Notes: generated by a model not told the origin, from the letters alone. 64,000 nt of DNA from Breoghania sp. (GCF_963674635.1 NZ_OY771475.1:744001-808000), one strand, 5' to 3'. Shown: positions 37,093 to 45,928, numbered from the stretch's first letter. Numbers and translations are program-made.

Positions 37093-37859
37093 TTCCAGAT
37101 TTTCCAAGGCGCGCCCCGTTCCCACATAGCCTCAAGTTGCCGCTTGTCTCGCAACGTATCCATCGGCTGCCAGAAGCCTTCATGCCGGTAGGCGCTGAGT
37201 TCACCGTCGCGGGCCAGGCTTTCCAGCGGTTCGCCTTCCCAGGGGGTGTCGTCGCCGGCGATCCGCTCAAGCGCCTTGGGCTCGATAATGAAAAAGCCGC
37301 CATTGATCACCATCTCTCCGCCTTCGGGCTTTTCCTGAAAGCTGGCAACCGCGTTTCCGTCGAGTTTGAGCGCGCCAAATCGGGCGGGAGGTTTCACGGC
37401 TGCCAGGGTGACCAGACGTCCCTGTTCGCGGTGGAATGCCAATTCCCGCGTTATGTCCATATCGGCGACGCCGTCACCATAGGTGACGCAGATCGTCTCA
37501 TCGCCGTTGAGATAGGGGCGTATACGGCGCAGGCGCCCGCCGGTCATGGAGGTCTCGCCAGTATCGACGATTGTCACCTTCCAGTCTTCTGCGCGGGACG
37601 TGTGGTATTCGACCCGGTTCGGCCCCAGCTCGAAGCTCACGTCCGACTGATGCAGGTGGTAGTTCTGGAAATACTCCTTGATCATGTAGCTCTTGTAGCC
37701 GCCGCAGATCAGGAAGTCGGAAAAACCGTGGGCGGCATAGATCTTCATGATGTGCCAGAGAATGGGCCTGCCGCCGATCTCTATCATTGGCTTGGGACGC
37801 AGTTCGCTCTCTTCGGAGATACGGGTGCCGAGGCCACCTGCGAGTATTATGACTTTCAC
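37089..37859 (-). CDS. rfbF: Glucose-1-phosphate cytidylyltransferase
   Basis: A 256-aa nucleotidyltransferase that makes CDP-glucose from CTP and glucose-1-phosphate. The CTP-binding segment is ILAGGLGTRISEESELRPKP, followed by VTYGDGVADMD and GGFFIIEPKALE, all typical of RfbF. It starts at GTG 37859 with AGGGA at normal spacing, which matches the family start VKVIILAGG. First gene of the seven-gene sugar operon. Confidence 0.94.
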   Translation of the reverse strand: MKVIILAGGLGTRISEESELRPKPMIEIGGRPILWHIMKIYAAHGFSDFLICGGYKSYMIKEYFQNYHLHQSDVSFELGPNRVEYHTSRAEDWKVTIVDTGETSMTGGRLRRIRPYLNGDETICVTYGDGVADMDITRELAFHREQGRLVTLAAVKPPARFGALKLDGNAVASFQEKPEGGEMVINGGFFIIEPKALERIAGDDTPWEGEPLESLARDGELSAYRHEGFWQPMDTLRDKRQLEAMWERGAPWKIWK

Positions 37860-38007
37860 TGCTATCCCTCGTGCCTTTGGATCTGATCGTTCGCCATACG
37901 ATTGATATCGTCGCAGCTTGTGTCGTCGCGGCCGCAGGGAGCCCAATCCTGCGCCGCCTGGTCGCCACGGCGAGCCCGATGGCGTTGCCGTGCCTTTGCC
38001 CTGCCGC

Positions 38008-38886
38008 TCATGAGAATGCCGATAGTACGCGGGTCTTCAGGTGTCGGCGAATGCGATAATTCGTCTTGCTTCTCGCGTCGCGCCAGAAACACTTGAACAG
38101 AAGACGGCGTGTTCGTGCCGATAGCGGGGGGAGTTTGTCCAGAACGCGATAGCACCCGACTGTGTAGCGAATTCTCTGCCGCAGCATCGTGGAGATGGAC
38201 TTCGAAGCATAGAGATTCTCGGAATTTGACCCGCGATAGAAGATGAACTCCGGGCCTTCAACCCAAGTCGCAAAGTCTCGAATAACGAATTCCGCCACCG
38301 TATAGGAGGCCGCGCACCATGCGCTTCCCAGTTGCGGGAGGCGTGTGCAGAGGATATCCGCGGCTTCGCCGTCTGAGCGGTAAACGCCGTAGAACCATTC
38401 AGAAGGAAAGGTCAGTCTCTTGGGGATGTTGCCGGAGGAGACCTGCTTCCAGAACGTCAGTACCGCCGGATCTGGAACCTTGTGAAAGTCGGGGCCGTCG
38501 GGATCGATCGTGAGTGTCGAGGCCGCCGCCAGCAATTTCTGTGGATTGGCGTCCAATGCGGCTACAAGTTTGGAAAAATAGTCTGGTGTCGACAAGTCAT
38601 CGCACGCGCGTAAGCAGAAATACTCGCCATGCTCACGTCCGATTTGAATTGCATTTATGAAGTTATCTATAGCGCTCAGATGTTCTTCGTTCTGGATGAT
38701 CTCGAAGCGGTCATCGTTGGCGCAAAACTCCTGGGCAATATTTAGTGTGTTATCTGTTGACTTGTTTTCGAGAATGATCCCTTTGAAATCCCGGAATTCT
38801 TGTTCCGCCACGCACTTCAGGCTTTTAAGCATCGTTTTTTCCCCATTGTATATCGGGAATACGATGACCAGTTTCGTCCGTTTCAT
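38008..38886 (-). CDS. Glycosyltransferase family 2
   Basis: A 292-aa GT-A fold glycosyltransferase. N-terminal VIVFPIYNGEKTMLKSL, the ENKSTDNTLNIAQEF segment and LRACDDLSTPDYF (the D-x-D equivalent is CDD) mark family 2. It has no membrane anchor. It lies 148 bp upstream of rfbF on the same strand, so it probably transfers the sugar made by this operon. Its GC content falls compared with flanking genes, suggesting acquisition with a variable polysaccharide locus. Start ATG 38886 has GGAGC upstream. Confidence 0.88.
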   Translation of the reverse strand: MKRTKLVIVFPIYNGEKTMLKSLKCVAEQEFRDFKGIILENKSTDNTLNIAQEFCANDDRFEIIQNEEHLSAIDNFINAIQIGREHGEYFCLRACDDLSTPDYFSKLVAALDANPQKLLAAASTLTIDPDGPDFHKVPDPAVLTFWKQVSSGNIPKRLTFPSEWFYGVYRSDGEAADILCTRLPQLGSAWCAASYTVAEFVIRDFATWVEGPEFIFYRGSNSENLYASKSISTMLRQRIRYTVGCYRVLDKLPPLSARTRRLLFKCFWRDARSKTNYRIRRHLKTRVLSAFS

Positions 38887-39301
38887 GGTTGCTCCGACCG
38901 GCGGCTGGGATTTTGAAAATGCATACACGAATAACCAGCCTCACGCCAACAGGCGTGACGAAGGGGCAGTGCGGGGTGCGCAGGTATTGTTGTGAACAGG
39001 GCGCTATTCTTCTGGTCCATCTCCGTCGTATATCTACTTAATATCAAGCGTGTATTTGAATTAGAAAATGTGTCTCATATAGTTGTTTTCACGTATAGAA
39101 ACGGTGATACCGCGCTCCTTAAGAATTGTGATGTAAGTAACGAAAAGATAGTATTGATAGGTTGGTGCGTTCAATTATATTCAGACTGAACGCAGGGTAA
39201 GTAGAATGCGAATATTGATATTTGAAAAGTAGGTTGGGCCCGGTGCGGTTGCGAGAGCATGCTTTGGCCAATTGTTCAGCCGCTAGCTTCGGGAGAGGGC
39301 G
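38887..39301. other. AT-rich intergenic region between polysaccharide and nap loci
   Basis: 415 bp with clearly lower GC than the flanks (lowest at about 39030-39230). One 65-codon frame (38992-39189, GTG start) exists but has no ribosome binding site and no recognisable sequence. The promoter of nap should be here; no convincing FNR-type TTGAT-N4-ATCAA was found. Confidence 0.5.
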
Positions 39302-39430
39302 ATGGCGGACGAAGAGTTGAAAATCCGGCGCGACGAGCGCGTTGCGTTTTTTCTTCTGGCGGTCGTTCTGGCGCCGGCGCTGTCTGTCGCGCTGGTCGGG
39401 GCTTACGGGTTCATCATCTGGATGAGCTAG
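39302..39430 (+). CDS. napE: Periplasmic nitrate reductase small membrane protein NapE
   Basis: A 42-aa protein, MADEELKIRRDERVAFFLL... then a single transmembrane helix ending VGAYGFIIWMS. The charged N-terminus and the helix with ALVGAYGFIIWM match NapE of Paracoccus and Rhodobacter. It starts at ATG 39302 after GGGAGAGGGCG and is the first nap gene. Function unknown; found only with nap operons. Confidence 0.9.
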   Translation: MADEELKIRRDERVAFFLLAVVLAPALSVALVGAYGFIIWMS

Positions 39431-39461
39431 CTTCTGATGGGACCTCCGGCGGGATGAAGTC

Positions 39462-39995
39462 ATGTCGTCTTTTGGGAAAAAGAGGCGGGAAGACGAGGTC
39501 TCGCCAAGCCGCCGAGCGTTTCTGAGGCTTCGCAAGAACCCAGAAGCGGATCTTCTGCGCCCACCGTGGACCGACGCAGAACGGGTCGCGGCGCGCTGCA
39601 CCGCCTGCAAGGCCTGCGAGGCTGCCTGCCCAGAAAACATCATCCGCCCCGACAGCCGGGGCCATCCCTTCATCTCTTTCGACGGTCGCGAGTGCAGCTT
39701 CTGCGGAAAGTGCGCCGAGTCTTGCGATGCGGAGGTGTTCGACCTGGCGCGAACCCCGCCCTGGGATCGGATCGCGCATATCGATGATGGGTGCCTTCAG
39801 GACAGCGGTGTGAGTTGTCATCTCTGCCGGGATTTCTGTCCCGTCTCGGCCATCCGCGTCGATCTGGAGAAGCAGCCCTTCGGACGGCTGACGATCGATG
39901 CTCAGGCCTGCACCGGCTGCGGGGCCTGCCTTGGCGCATGCCCACAAGATGTTGTCGCGTTTTCTCCCGGATCCACCGAACAGGAGGTCGCATGA
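39462..39995 (+). CDS. napF: NapF iron-sulfur protein
   Basis: A 177-aa cytoplasmic ferredoxin-type protein that helps mature NapA. Cys clusters: CTACKACEAACP, CSFCGKCAESC, CHLCRDFCP and CTGCGACLGACP, giving about three to four [4Fe-4S] sites. The stop overlaps the start of napD (ATGA). Confidence 0.93.
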   Translation: MSSFGKKRREDEVSPSRRAFLRLRKNPEADLLRPPWTDAERVAARCTACKACEAACPENIIRPDSRGHPFISFDGRECSFCGKCAESCDAEVFDLARTPPWDRIAHIDDGCLQDSGVSCHLCRDFCPVSAIRVDLEKQPFGRLTIDAQACTGCGACLGACPQDVVAFSPGSTEQEVA

Positions 39996-40255
39996 CCGAT
40001 CCCGTCCATATCGCGAGCCTTCTCGTCCAGTCCATGCCGGACAGGTGTGCGGCGGTGGAAGAGGAAATCTCGAAAACCCCGAAAGCGGAGATCGCCCATC
40101 GCGACGGGCAGGGCCGCCTGATCGTCATTCTGGAAACCGCAAGCGAGGCCGAAATCGTCAAGGCGCTTATCGATATCCAGCTTTTCGCCGGGGTGGTGAG
40201 CGCATCGCTCGTCTACCACCAGGCGGACGAGGATCTGGCGTCTGAGGCTTGCTGA
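39992..40255 (+). CDS. napD: NapD chaperone for NapA
   Basis: An 87-aa ferredoxin-fold chaperone that binds the Tat signal of NapA and holds it until the cofactor is loaded. The segment HIASLLVQSMPDRCAAVEEE and the later GVVSASLVYHQADED are family-typical. A consensus AGGAGG precedes ATG 39992. Confidence 0.92.
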   Translation: MTDPVHIASLLVQSMPDRCAAVEEEISKTPKAEIAHRDGQGRLIVILETASEAEIVKALIDIQLFAGVVSASLVYHQADEDLASEAC

Positions 40256-40285
40256 AACATCGACCTGGACCTTGGGAGAACAGGC

Positions 40286-42781
40286 ATGAGTGGAATAAGT
40301 CGACGTGATGTCATCAAGGCGCAAGCGCTGGCTGCGGCCGCGGCGGCGGTGGGCGTGTCTGTTCCTGTCTCCGCGCAGAACCTTGTGACCGATGCGGGGC
40401 TGACCGATCTGAAATGGTCCAAGGCGGCTTGCCGTTTCTGCGGCACGGGATGCTCGATCATGGTTGCGACCAAGGCGGGGCGGGTGGTCGCGACACATGG
40501 CGATGCGGAATCGGAGGTCAACCGCGGGCTCAACTGCGTAAAGGGCTACTTCCTCTCCAAGATCATGTATGGCGCGGATCGTCTGACGACACCGATGCTG
40601 CGCAAGAAGAACGGCAAGTTCGACAAGGACGGCGAATTCGAGCCCGTCTCGTGGGACGAGGCTTTCGACACCATGGCGGAGAAATGGAAGGCGACGCTGA
40701 AGGCCAAGGGGCCGAAGGCCGTCGGCATGTTCGGTTCCGGCCAGTGGACGATCTGGGAAGGGTATGCGGCGTCGAAGCTGATGAAGGCGGGCTTTCGCTC
40801 CAACAATATCGATCCCAATGCGCGCCATTGCATGGCGTCTGCCGTAGGGGGATTCATCCGCACATTCGGCATCGATGAGCCAATGGGGTGCTACGACGAT
40901 TTCGAGCATGCCGACGCATTCGTGCTGTGGGGCGCGAACATGGCGGAGATGCATCCGATCCTGTGGACGCGGATCGCGGATCGCCGCCTCAGTCATCCGC
41001 ATGTGAGGGTCGCTGTCATGTCGACCTTCGAGAACCGCTGCTTCGATCTGGCCGATATCCCCGCGGTCTTCACGCCGCAGACGGATCTGATCATCGCCAA
41101 CTACATCGCCAACCACATCGTCCAGTCGGGGGCGGTGAACGAGGCGTTCGTTTCCAGTCACGTGAACTTCAGAAAGGGGGCGCAGGATATCGGCTACGGC
41201 CTGCGCCCGGACAATCCGCTGGAGATGGCGGCGGCCAATGCGGGCAGCGGTTCCAGCGAGCCCATGTCGCTGGAGGAGTTCGCGGCGTTCGTGAAGCCCT
41301 ACACGCTGGACTATGCGGCCGAACGCTCAGGCGTCCCGAAGGCGCGGCTGCAGCAGATGGCGGAGCTTTACGCCGATCCCGATACGAAGGTCATGTCGCT
41401 GTGGACCATGGGTGTGAACCAGCACACCCGCGGCGTGTGGATGAACAATCTCATCTACAACATCCATCTTCTGACCGGAAAGATCGCGCAGCCCGGCAAC
41501 TCGCCGTTCTCGTTGACAGGCCAGCCGTCGGCCTGCGGCACGGCGCGCGAAGTCGGCACGTTCTCGCATCGCCTGCCCGCCGACATGGTTGTGAAGAACC
41601 CGAAGCACCGCGAAATCGCGGAAACGATCTGGCAATTGCCGAGCGGCACGGTGCCTGACTGGGTGGGGGCCCATGCGGTTCTCCAGAACAGGATGCTCAA
41701 GGACGGCGAGATCAATTGCTATTGGGTTCAGGTCAACAACAACATGCAGGCCGCGCCCAACATGATGCAGGAGGGACTGCCCGGTTACCGCAATCCGGAG
41801 AACTTCATCGTCGTCTCCGACGCCTATCCGACGGTGACGGCGGAGGCAGCCGATCTCGTTCTGCCCACGGCCATGTGGGTGGAAAAAGAAGGCGCCTACG
41901 GCAATGCCGAACGCCGCACCCAGTTCTGGCATCAGCTCGTCCAACCGCCTGAGGGCGCGAAGTCGGACATGTGGCAGGTGGTGGAATTCTCCAAACGCTT
42001 CAAGACAGAGGACGTGTGGCCAAAGGAGATCCTGGACGCCAGCCCGGGCTACAAGGGCAAGACGCTCTATGAGGTGTTGTTCGCCAACGGCAAGGTGGAT
42101 GCCTATCCGAACAGCCAGATCGAGACGGGATACGCCAACCACGAGGCGGAGGATTTCGGCTTCTACATCCAGAAGGGGCTGTTTGAGGAATACGCGTCCT
42201 TCGGGCGCGGCCATGCCCATGATCTGGCGGATTTCGACACCTATCACGGCAATCGCGGCCTGCGCTGGCCGGTGGTCGATGGAAAAGAGACCCGCTGGCG
42301 CTTCAACGGCAAATACGATCCCTATGTGACGGACGGCGCCGACTTCAGATTCTACGGCAAGCCGGATGGCAAGGCGGTCGTCTTCGCGCTGCCATTCGAA
42401 CCGGCGGCGGAGAGCCCGGACGATGACTATCCGTTCTGGTTGTCGACGGGCCGGGTGCTGGAGCACTGGCATTCCGGCTCGATGACCCAGCGTGTGCCGG
42501 AGCTTTTCAAGGCGATGCCGGATGCTGTGTGTTTCATGCATCCGGATGATGCCGAGAAGCTGGGATTGAGGCGCGGGATGGGCGTCAGGATCGTGTCGCG
42601 GCGCGGCGAGATCATCTCGCGCGTTGAGACACGCGGACGCAACAAGCCGCCGCGCGGCCTCGTCTTCGTGCCGTGGTTCGATGCGCGCCAGCTCATCAAC
42701 AAGGTGACACTGGACGCGACCGATCCGCTTTCCAAACAAACCGACTTCAAGAAATGCGCCGTGCGCATTGAAGCTGCGTGA
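40286..42781 (+). CDS. napA: Periplasmic nitrate reductase catalytic subunit NapA
   Basis: An 831-aa Mo-bis-MGD enzyme that reduces nitrate to nitrite in the periplasm. A Tat signal begins with SRRDVIK. The [4Fe-4S] cluster is CRFCGTGCSIM plus the Cys in GLNCVKGYF. The Mo-coordinating Cys is in NARHCMASAV near residue 181. The length equals characterised NapA proteins. It is matured by the NapD and NapF encoded upstream and takes electrons from NapBC encoded downstream. Confidence 0.98.
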   Translation: MSGISRRDVIKAQALAAAAAAVGVSVPVSAQNLVTDAGLTDLKWSKAACRFCGTGCSIMVATKAGRVVATHGDAESEVNRGLNCVKGYFLSKIMYGADRLTTPMLRKKNGKFDKDGEFEPVSWDEAFDTMAEKWKATLKAKGPKAVGMFGSGQWTIWEGYAASKLMKAGFRSNNIDPNARHCMASAVGGFIRTFGIDEPMGCYDDFEHADAFVLWGANMAEMHPILWTRIADRRLSHPHVRVAVMSTFENRCFDLADIPAVFTPQTDLIIANYIANHIVQSGAVNEAFVSSHVNFRKGAQDIGYGLRPDNPLEMAAANAGSGSSEPMSLEEFAAFVKPYTLDYAAERSGVPKARLQQMAELYADPDTKVMSLWTMGVNQHTRGVWMNNLIYNIHLLTGKIAQPGNSPFSLTGQPSACGTAREVGTFSHRLPADMVVKNPKHREIAETIWQLPSGTVPDWVGAHAVLQNRMLKDGEINCYWVQVNNNMQAAPNMMQEGLPGYRNPENFIVVSDAYPTVTAEAADLVLPTAMWVEKEGAYGNAERRTQFWHQLVQPPEGAKSDMWQVVEFSKRFKTEDVWPKEILDASPGYKGKTLYEVLFANGKVDAYPNSQIETGYANHEAEDFGFYIQKGLFEEYASFGRGHAHDLADFDTYHGNRGLRWPVVDGKETRWRFNGKYDPYVTDGADFRFYGKPDGKAVVFALPFEPAAESPDDDYPFWLSTGRVLEHWHSGSMTQRVPELFKAMPDAVCFMHPDDAEKLGLRRGMGVRIVSRRGEIISRVETRGRNKPPRGLVFVPWFDARQLINKVTLDATDPLSKQTDFKKCAVRIEAA

Positions 42782-42789
42782 GGTGTGCC

Positions 42790-43257
42790 ATGAGAACCCT
42801 TGCAAGGATCATGATCGGCGTTTTCGCGCTGATGAGTGTTGCCGCCTTCGCGCAAGATCAGTTCGCGACCATGCGCTCCAAGACGCCGCTGGCCGAAAAC
42901 GCGGCACCGCGCCCGATGGCCAAGCCGGTGAATTCCGACCTTCGGCAGGCGCGCAACTACCCTGAGCAGCCCCCGCTCATTCCGCATTCGATCGAGGGCT
43001 ATCAGGTGGACAAGAACTCCAACAAGTGCCTGACGTGTCACGCGCGCGCAGCGGTGCAAGACTCGCAGGCACCGATGATATCGATCACCCATTTCATGAA
43101 CCGGGACAACCAGTTCCTGGCCTCCGTCACACCCCGTCGCTACTTCTGCAACCAGTGCCACGTGCCGCAGACGGACGCCCGGCCGCTGGTGGAGAACACC
43201 TTCGTCGATGTGGACCGGGTGATCGATTACGTGAAGTCGACAAAGGGAGCCAAGTGA
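42790..43257 (+). CDS. napB: Diheme cytochrome NapB
   Basis: A 155-aa periplasmic electron donor of NapA. A signal peptide ends near AAFAQDQF. The two haem sites are CLTCH and CNQCH. The conserved PPLIPHSIEGYQV stretch precedes the first haem. ATG 42790 has GAGGTG upstream; its TGA overlaps the start of napC by one base. Confidence 0.95.
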   Translation: MRTLARIMIGVFALMSVAAFAQDQFATMRSKTPLAENAAPRPMAKPVNSDLRQARNYPEQPPLIPHSIEGYQVDKNSNKCLTCHARAAVQDSQAPMISITHFMNRDNQFLASVTPRRYFCNQCHVPQTDARPLVENTFVDVDRVIDYVKSTKGAK

Positions 43258-43946
43258 TGTTGGCTTTCCTCAAACGGATGTGGGCCACCGTGCGTCGGCC
43301 CAGCGTGCATTACAGTCTGGGCGCGCTGACGCTTGGTGGATTTCTGATGGGAATCGTGTTCTGGGGCGGCTTCAACACCGCCCTTGAACTGAGCAACACG
43401 GAAACGTTCTGCATCAGTTGTCACGAGATGGAGAACAACGTCTTCGCGGAGCTCAAGACGACGATCCACTATGCGAACCGTTCCGGCGTTCGGGCGAGTT
43501 GCCCGGATTGTCACGTGCCGCATAACTGGACCGACAAGATCGCCCGCAAGATGCAGGCGACGAAAGAGGTCTGGGGCAAGATCTTCGGCACCATCAACAC
43601 GCGCGAGAAGTTCCTGGAAAAACGCCTTGAGCTTGCCCAGCACGAATGGGCCCGACTGAAGGCGAATGACTCGCTGGAATGCCGCAACTGCCATTCCTCC
43701 GACAGCATGGACATCACCCGCCAGAGTGCGCGTGCGGTGGAACAGCATGAGCGGTTCCTGTTCACGGGTGAGAAGACCTGCATCGATTGCCACAAGGGCA
43801 TCGCGCATCGCCTGCCGGACATGGCGCCAACCGCGATGCTGTCAAGCGATGGCGAGGATGCGAGATCGGTGCGCGCGCAATTGCTGGCGTTCATTGGGCG
43901 CAATGAGGACGCAGACGCCGGGGCTGGTGCGCGATCATGGGATTGA
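43257..43946 (+). CDS. napC: Tetrahaem cytochrome NapC
   Basis: A 229-aa membrane-anchored quinol dehydrogenase (NapC/NirT family) passing electrons to NapB. One N-terminal helix, then four haem motifs: CISCH, CPDCH, CRNCH and CIDCH. The last ~30 residues after KGIAHRLPDM are not haem-related, and the final 19 codons lie inside a 65-bp direct repeat (43890-43954) whose second copy is 1.9 kb away; that copy also encodes a nearly identical tail and stop. The C-terminus may therefore have been replaced or restored by an integration event. Confidence 0.94.
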   Translation: MLAFLKRMWATVRRPSVHYSLGALTLGGFLMGIVFWGGFNTALELSNTETFCISCHEMENNVFAELKTTIHYANRSGVRASCPDCHVPHNWTDKIARKMQATKEVWGKIFGTINTREKFLEKRLELAQHEWARLKANDSLECRNCHSSDSMDITRQSARAVEQHERFLFTGEKTCIDCHKGIAHRLPDMAPTAMLSSDGEDARSVRAQLLAFIGRNEDADAGAGARSWD

Positions 43947-43954
43947 TCCGCAAT
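43890..43954. repeat. 65-bp direct repeat, left copy (end of napC)
   Basis: From TTCATTGGGCGC to GATTGATCCGCAAT, identical at 63 of 65 positions to 45805-45869. It covers the last codons and stop of napC. It looks like an attachment site or target duplication of the islet at 43955-45804. Confidence 0.85.
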
Positions 43955-44402
43955 GGCATGAAGCGGAGGCATCGAGCCGAGACCGCGGAGCCATGAAATC
44001 TGGTCTTCAGGTGGTGGATGCGGAATTGGCGTCGGTCATTGTGTCATGAGGGGGAGTCTTACGGCTAAATCCATGAAACGAAATAGATTTTTGACAAGGC
44101 TCTCGACCAATTCCGCATGCTGAGAAGGTATCCGGAGATATCCGGGCTCCAACAGTAGTGCGGCATGGCGCTTCGTGCATGAAAGCATCTGAGCGAAAGG
44201 CGGTCGTGAAGGTTATACCGAGGGCGTTCCCTGCATGACGGTGCTGAACCTCCAGCCATTCCCATCAACGGGCAAAAGGCCAATTATTTAAAATATTCTT
44301 TTGATATTGAGGCAATCAGGGCTCATTTCGCTGTCATTTATATATAGGGGAGGCCATAGTCTATGGAGTGAGTGGAGGTTGAGGTGAATTCGGATTCCAG
44401 CA
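43947..44402. other. Non-coding left part of the islet
   Basis: 456 bp between napC and the M48 gene. After the direct repeat it becomes AT-richer towards 44280-44370. No gene is supported; a tiny frame from 43993 (MKSGLQVVDAELASVIVS) has no known relatives. It should contain the promoter of the M48 gene. Confidence 0.4.
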
Positions 44403-45804
44403 ATGAATGCCCTACTTCGACATGCGGTGATTGATTTAACCCGGATACTGGCCGTTTTCGTCATATACCCGATCTGCTATGTATTTAGCATCGTGTGTTT
44501 TGGGCCTCCCCTAATATTTGTCTATGCGGCATTGGATGGCCCCGAAACCCCAGAAATGGCATTCTTACTAATCATGGGGTTTGGCCTCGCTATATTCGCG
44601 CTTTCCCTTGCGCCGGTTCTATTACCGCTCGATTTTATGTTCGCCCCCTCTCTTGGAGCCCGTCGCCCCTCGATGCGGGAGCGGGAGCTCTTATCCCGCC
44701 TTGAAGCGGACTACGATGCGATCGCCAGTGCCAACGGCCTTCCGAAGGTCAGCTTTCACTTGCGCGTCATCGACGTCGACGAAATAAACGCCTACGCATA
44801 CGGAAGAAATGGCGTTGCCATATCACGCGGCGTACTTGAGCTTGCGAAAGAAACCCCAGAAAACTGGTCCATGCTTATTACGCTCCTGGCCCATGAAATA
44901 GGTCACATAGTCAACCATGACACGCGCTTTTTCGCATTCTTGGGCACACTTCAAGCCCCACTATTCGCCTCCATATGGATATTGAGCCAAATTTCCAGAA
45001 TCCCATTCCTAGCCTTATTAACGATCTTGCCCCTGCTCGGGTGCTGGTTCGCAATCGCAAGCATCGACTACATCTTGAAACTCACAAGTCGCGCGATGGA
45101 GTACCGCGCTGACGCCTATGCTCTATCGGTAGTAGGTGCAGAGCGGGTGCTGAAACTTTTCGATCATCCGACCTTCCGCGATCACAACAAGGGGCAATCG
45201 ATCCGCAGTTTCTTGGTGCGCTCGCACCCGCCCACGGAATTGCGCCATGACCGCATAAGAAGGCTTTCCGCTTCTGAATAGGTCGGGTCATTTCGCCTTA
45301 TGGTGTCATGTCGTCCCCCACATTTTTGCGTTCTGTGAAGTGCAAGATCGTCAAAGGTCACCTCTCTAACGATCTTGCCCTTGCTTTCGGTATCGAGGTC
45401 TATTTTCCGCAGCCCCACCGCTATAGAGGCCCGCTTTCCAGCCCTGTACGAGTGCTTCCTGCTCCTGAAGAATTTGGATTGCTCCGCGATCCAACCCTTC
45501 GCTCCGCCGCAGGTAGTCCCGCCAGGTGCGCGGGCCTTTCCGCTTGCGGGCCTTGCAGTACTGCTTCCAAACATCGGACAGCTTGTGTCCGATGATTAGG
45601 GGCATCCGCTCATAGGCGGCAATCTGCTCAACCTCCGGCTCACTGGTGGGCGCGCGATACGGGCCGAACTTCTCTTCGAGACGCGGCAAGCTGAACTCGC
45701 GCCCCACATTGCTCGCCTTCTCGGTGAAGCCGGTTTCCTTATCCTGAAACACCAATCCGTTGCCGCGCTTTCGCGCGCGCACGCCCGGGTCGCAACCGTT
45801 GTCA
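43955..45804. mobile_element. Putative remnant of an integrated element (islet)
   Basis: 1850 bp between the two 65-bp direct repeats. It contains an M48 metalloprotease gene with lower GC than its neighbours, and a relaxase-like fragment that is abruptly cut at the right repeat. No integrase or transposase remains. Its removal together with one repeat would join napC to the terminator at 45881-45907, which would then serve both napC and ridA. Confidence 0.55.
44403..45281 (+). CDS. M48 family zinc metalloprotease, membrane-bound
   Basis: A 292-aa membrane protease. Two N-terminal hydrophobic segments (residues ~10-80) precede the zinc site LLAHEIGHIVNH (HExxH, near 164), and a further hydrophobic pair lies between it and the third ligand Glu in SRAMEYRADAYAL. 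The layout resembles HtpX/Ste24-type M48 proteases. Base composition is lower in GC than the flanking nap and rid genes, consistent with transfer. It lies inside the repeat-bounded islet, next to a relaxase fragment. Substrate unknown. Confidence 0.85.
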   Translation: MNALLRHAVIDLTRILAVFVIYPICYVFSIVCFGPPLIFVYAALDGPETPEMAFLLIMGFGLAIFALSLAPVLLPLDFMFAPSLGARRPSMRERELLSRLEADYDAIASANGLPKVSFHLRVIDVDEINAYAYGRNGVAISRGVLELAKETPENWSMLITLLAHEIGHIVNHDTRFFAFLGTLQAPLFASIWILSQISRIPFLALLTILPLLGCWFAIASIDYILKLTSRAMEYRADAYALSVVGAERVLKLFDHPTFRDHNKGQSIRSFLVRSHPPTELRHDRIRRLSASE

Positions 45805-45809
45805 TTCAT
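45366..45809 (-). pseudogene. Relaxase-like (MOBP TraI/MobA) fragment
   Basis: A 147-codon frame whose sequence GNGLVFQDKETGFTEKASNVGREFSLPRLEEKFGPY resembles the region that follows the nicking domain in TraI/MobA-type relaxases (…GLVF.D..TG...KAS...R.FS...LE...G). The catalytic N-terminal part is missing: the frame begins exactly where the right 65-bp repeat starts. Downstream, a neighbouring frame continues plausibly (ASIAVGLRKIDLDTESKGKI), so a frameshift is possible too. The resemblance is from memory and needs a profile search. Confidence 0.45.
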
Positions 45810-45869
45810 TGGGCGCTATGAGGACGCAGACGCCGGGGCTGGTGCGCGATCATTGGATTGATCCGCAAT
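45805..45869. repeat. 65-bp direct repeat, right copy
   Basis: Matches 43890-43954 at 63/65 positions. In the NapC frame it would encode FIGRYEDADAGAGARSLD and a stop, differing from the real NapC tail by Asn to Tyr and Trp to Leu. It lies next to the ridA terminator. Confidence 0.85.
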
Positions 45870-45880
45870 CATGAAAAAAA

Positions 45881-45907
45881 ACGGAAGCGGGCAGGGCCCG
45901 CTTCCGT
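45881..45907 (-). terminator. Rho-independent terminator of the ridA operon
   Basis: Perfect 12-bp arms ACGGAAGCGGGC (45881-45892) and GCCCGCTTCCGT (45896-45907) with a 3-nt loop, followed on the minus strand by a run of eight T. It lies 21 bp after the ridA stop. Confidence 0.9.
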
Positions 45908-45928
45908 AAGTCGCGTGAAGCGTCGCGC

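Noticed and set aside
38992..39189. A 65-codon AT-rich frame before the nap operon
   Set aside because: GTG start with no ribosome binding site and no family resemblance; could be chance in an AT-rich spacer.
39200..39240. A possible FNR-type site before napE (ATTGATATTTGAAAAG)
   Set aside because: The second half does not match ATCAA at the required spacing.
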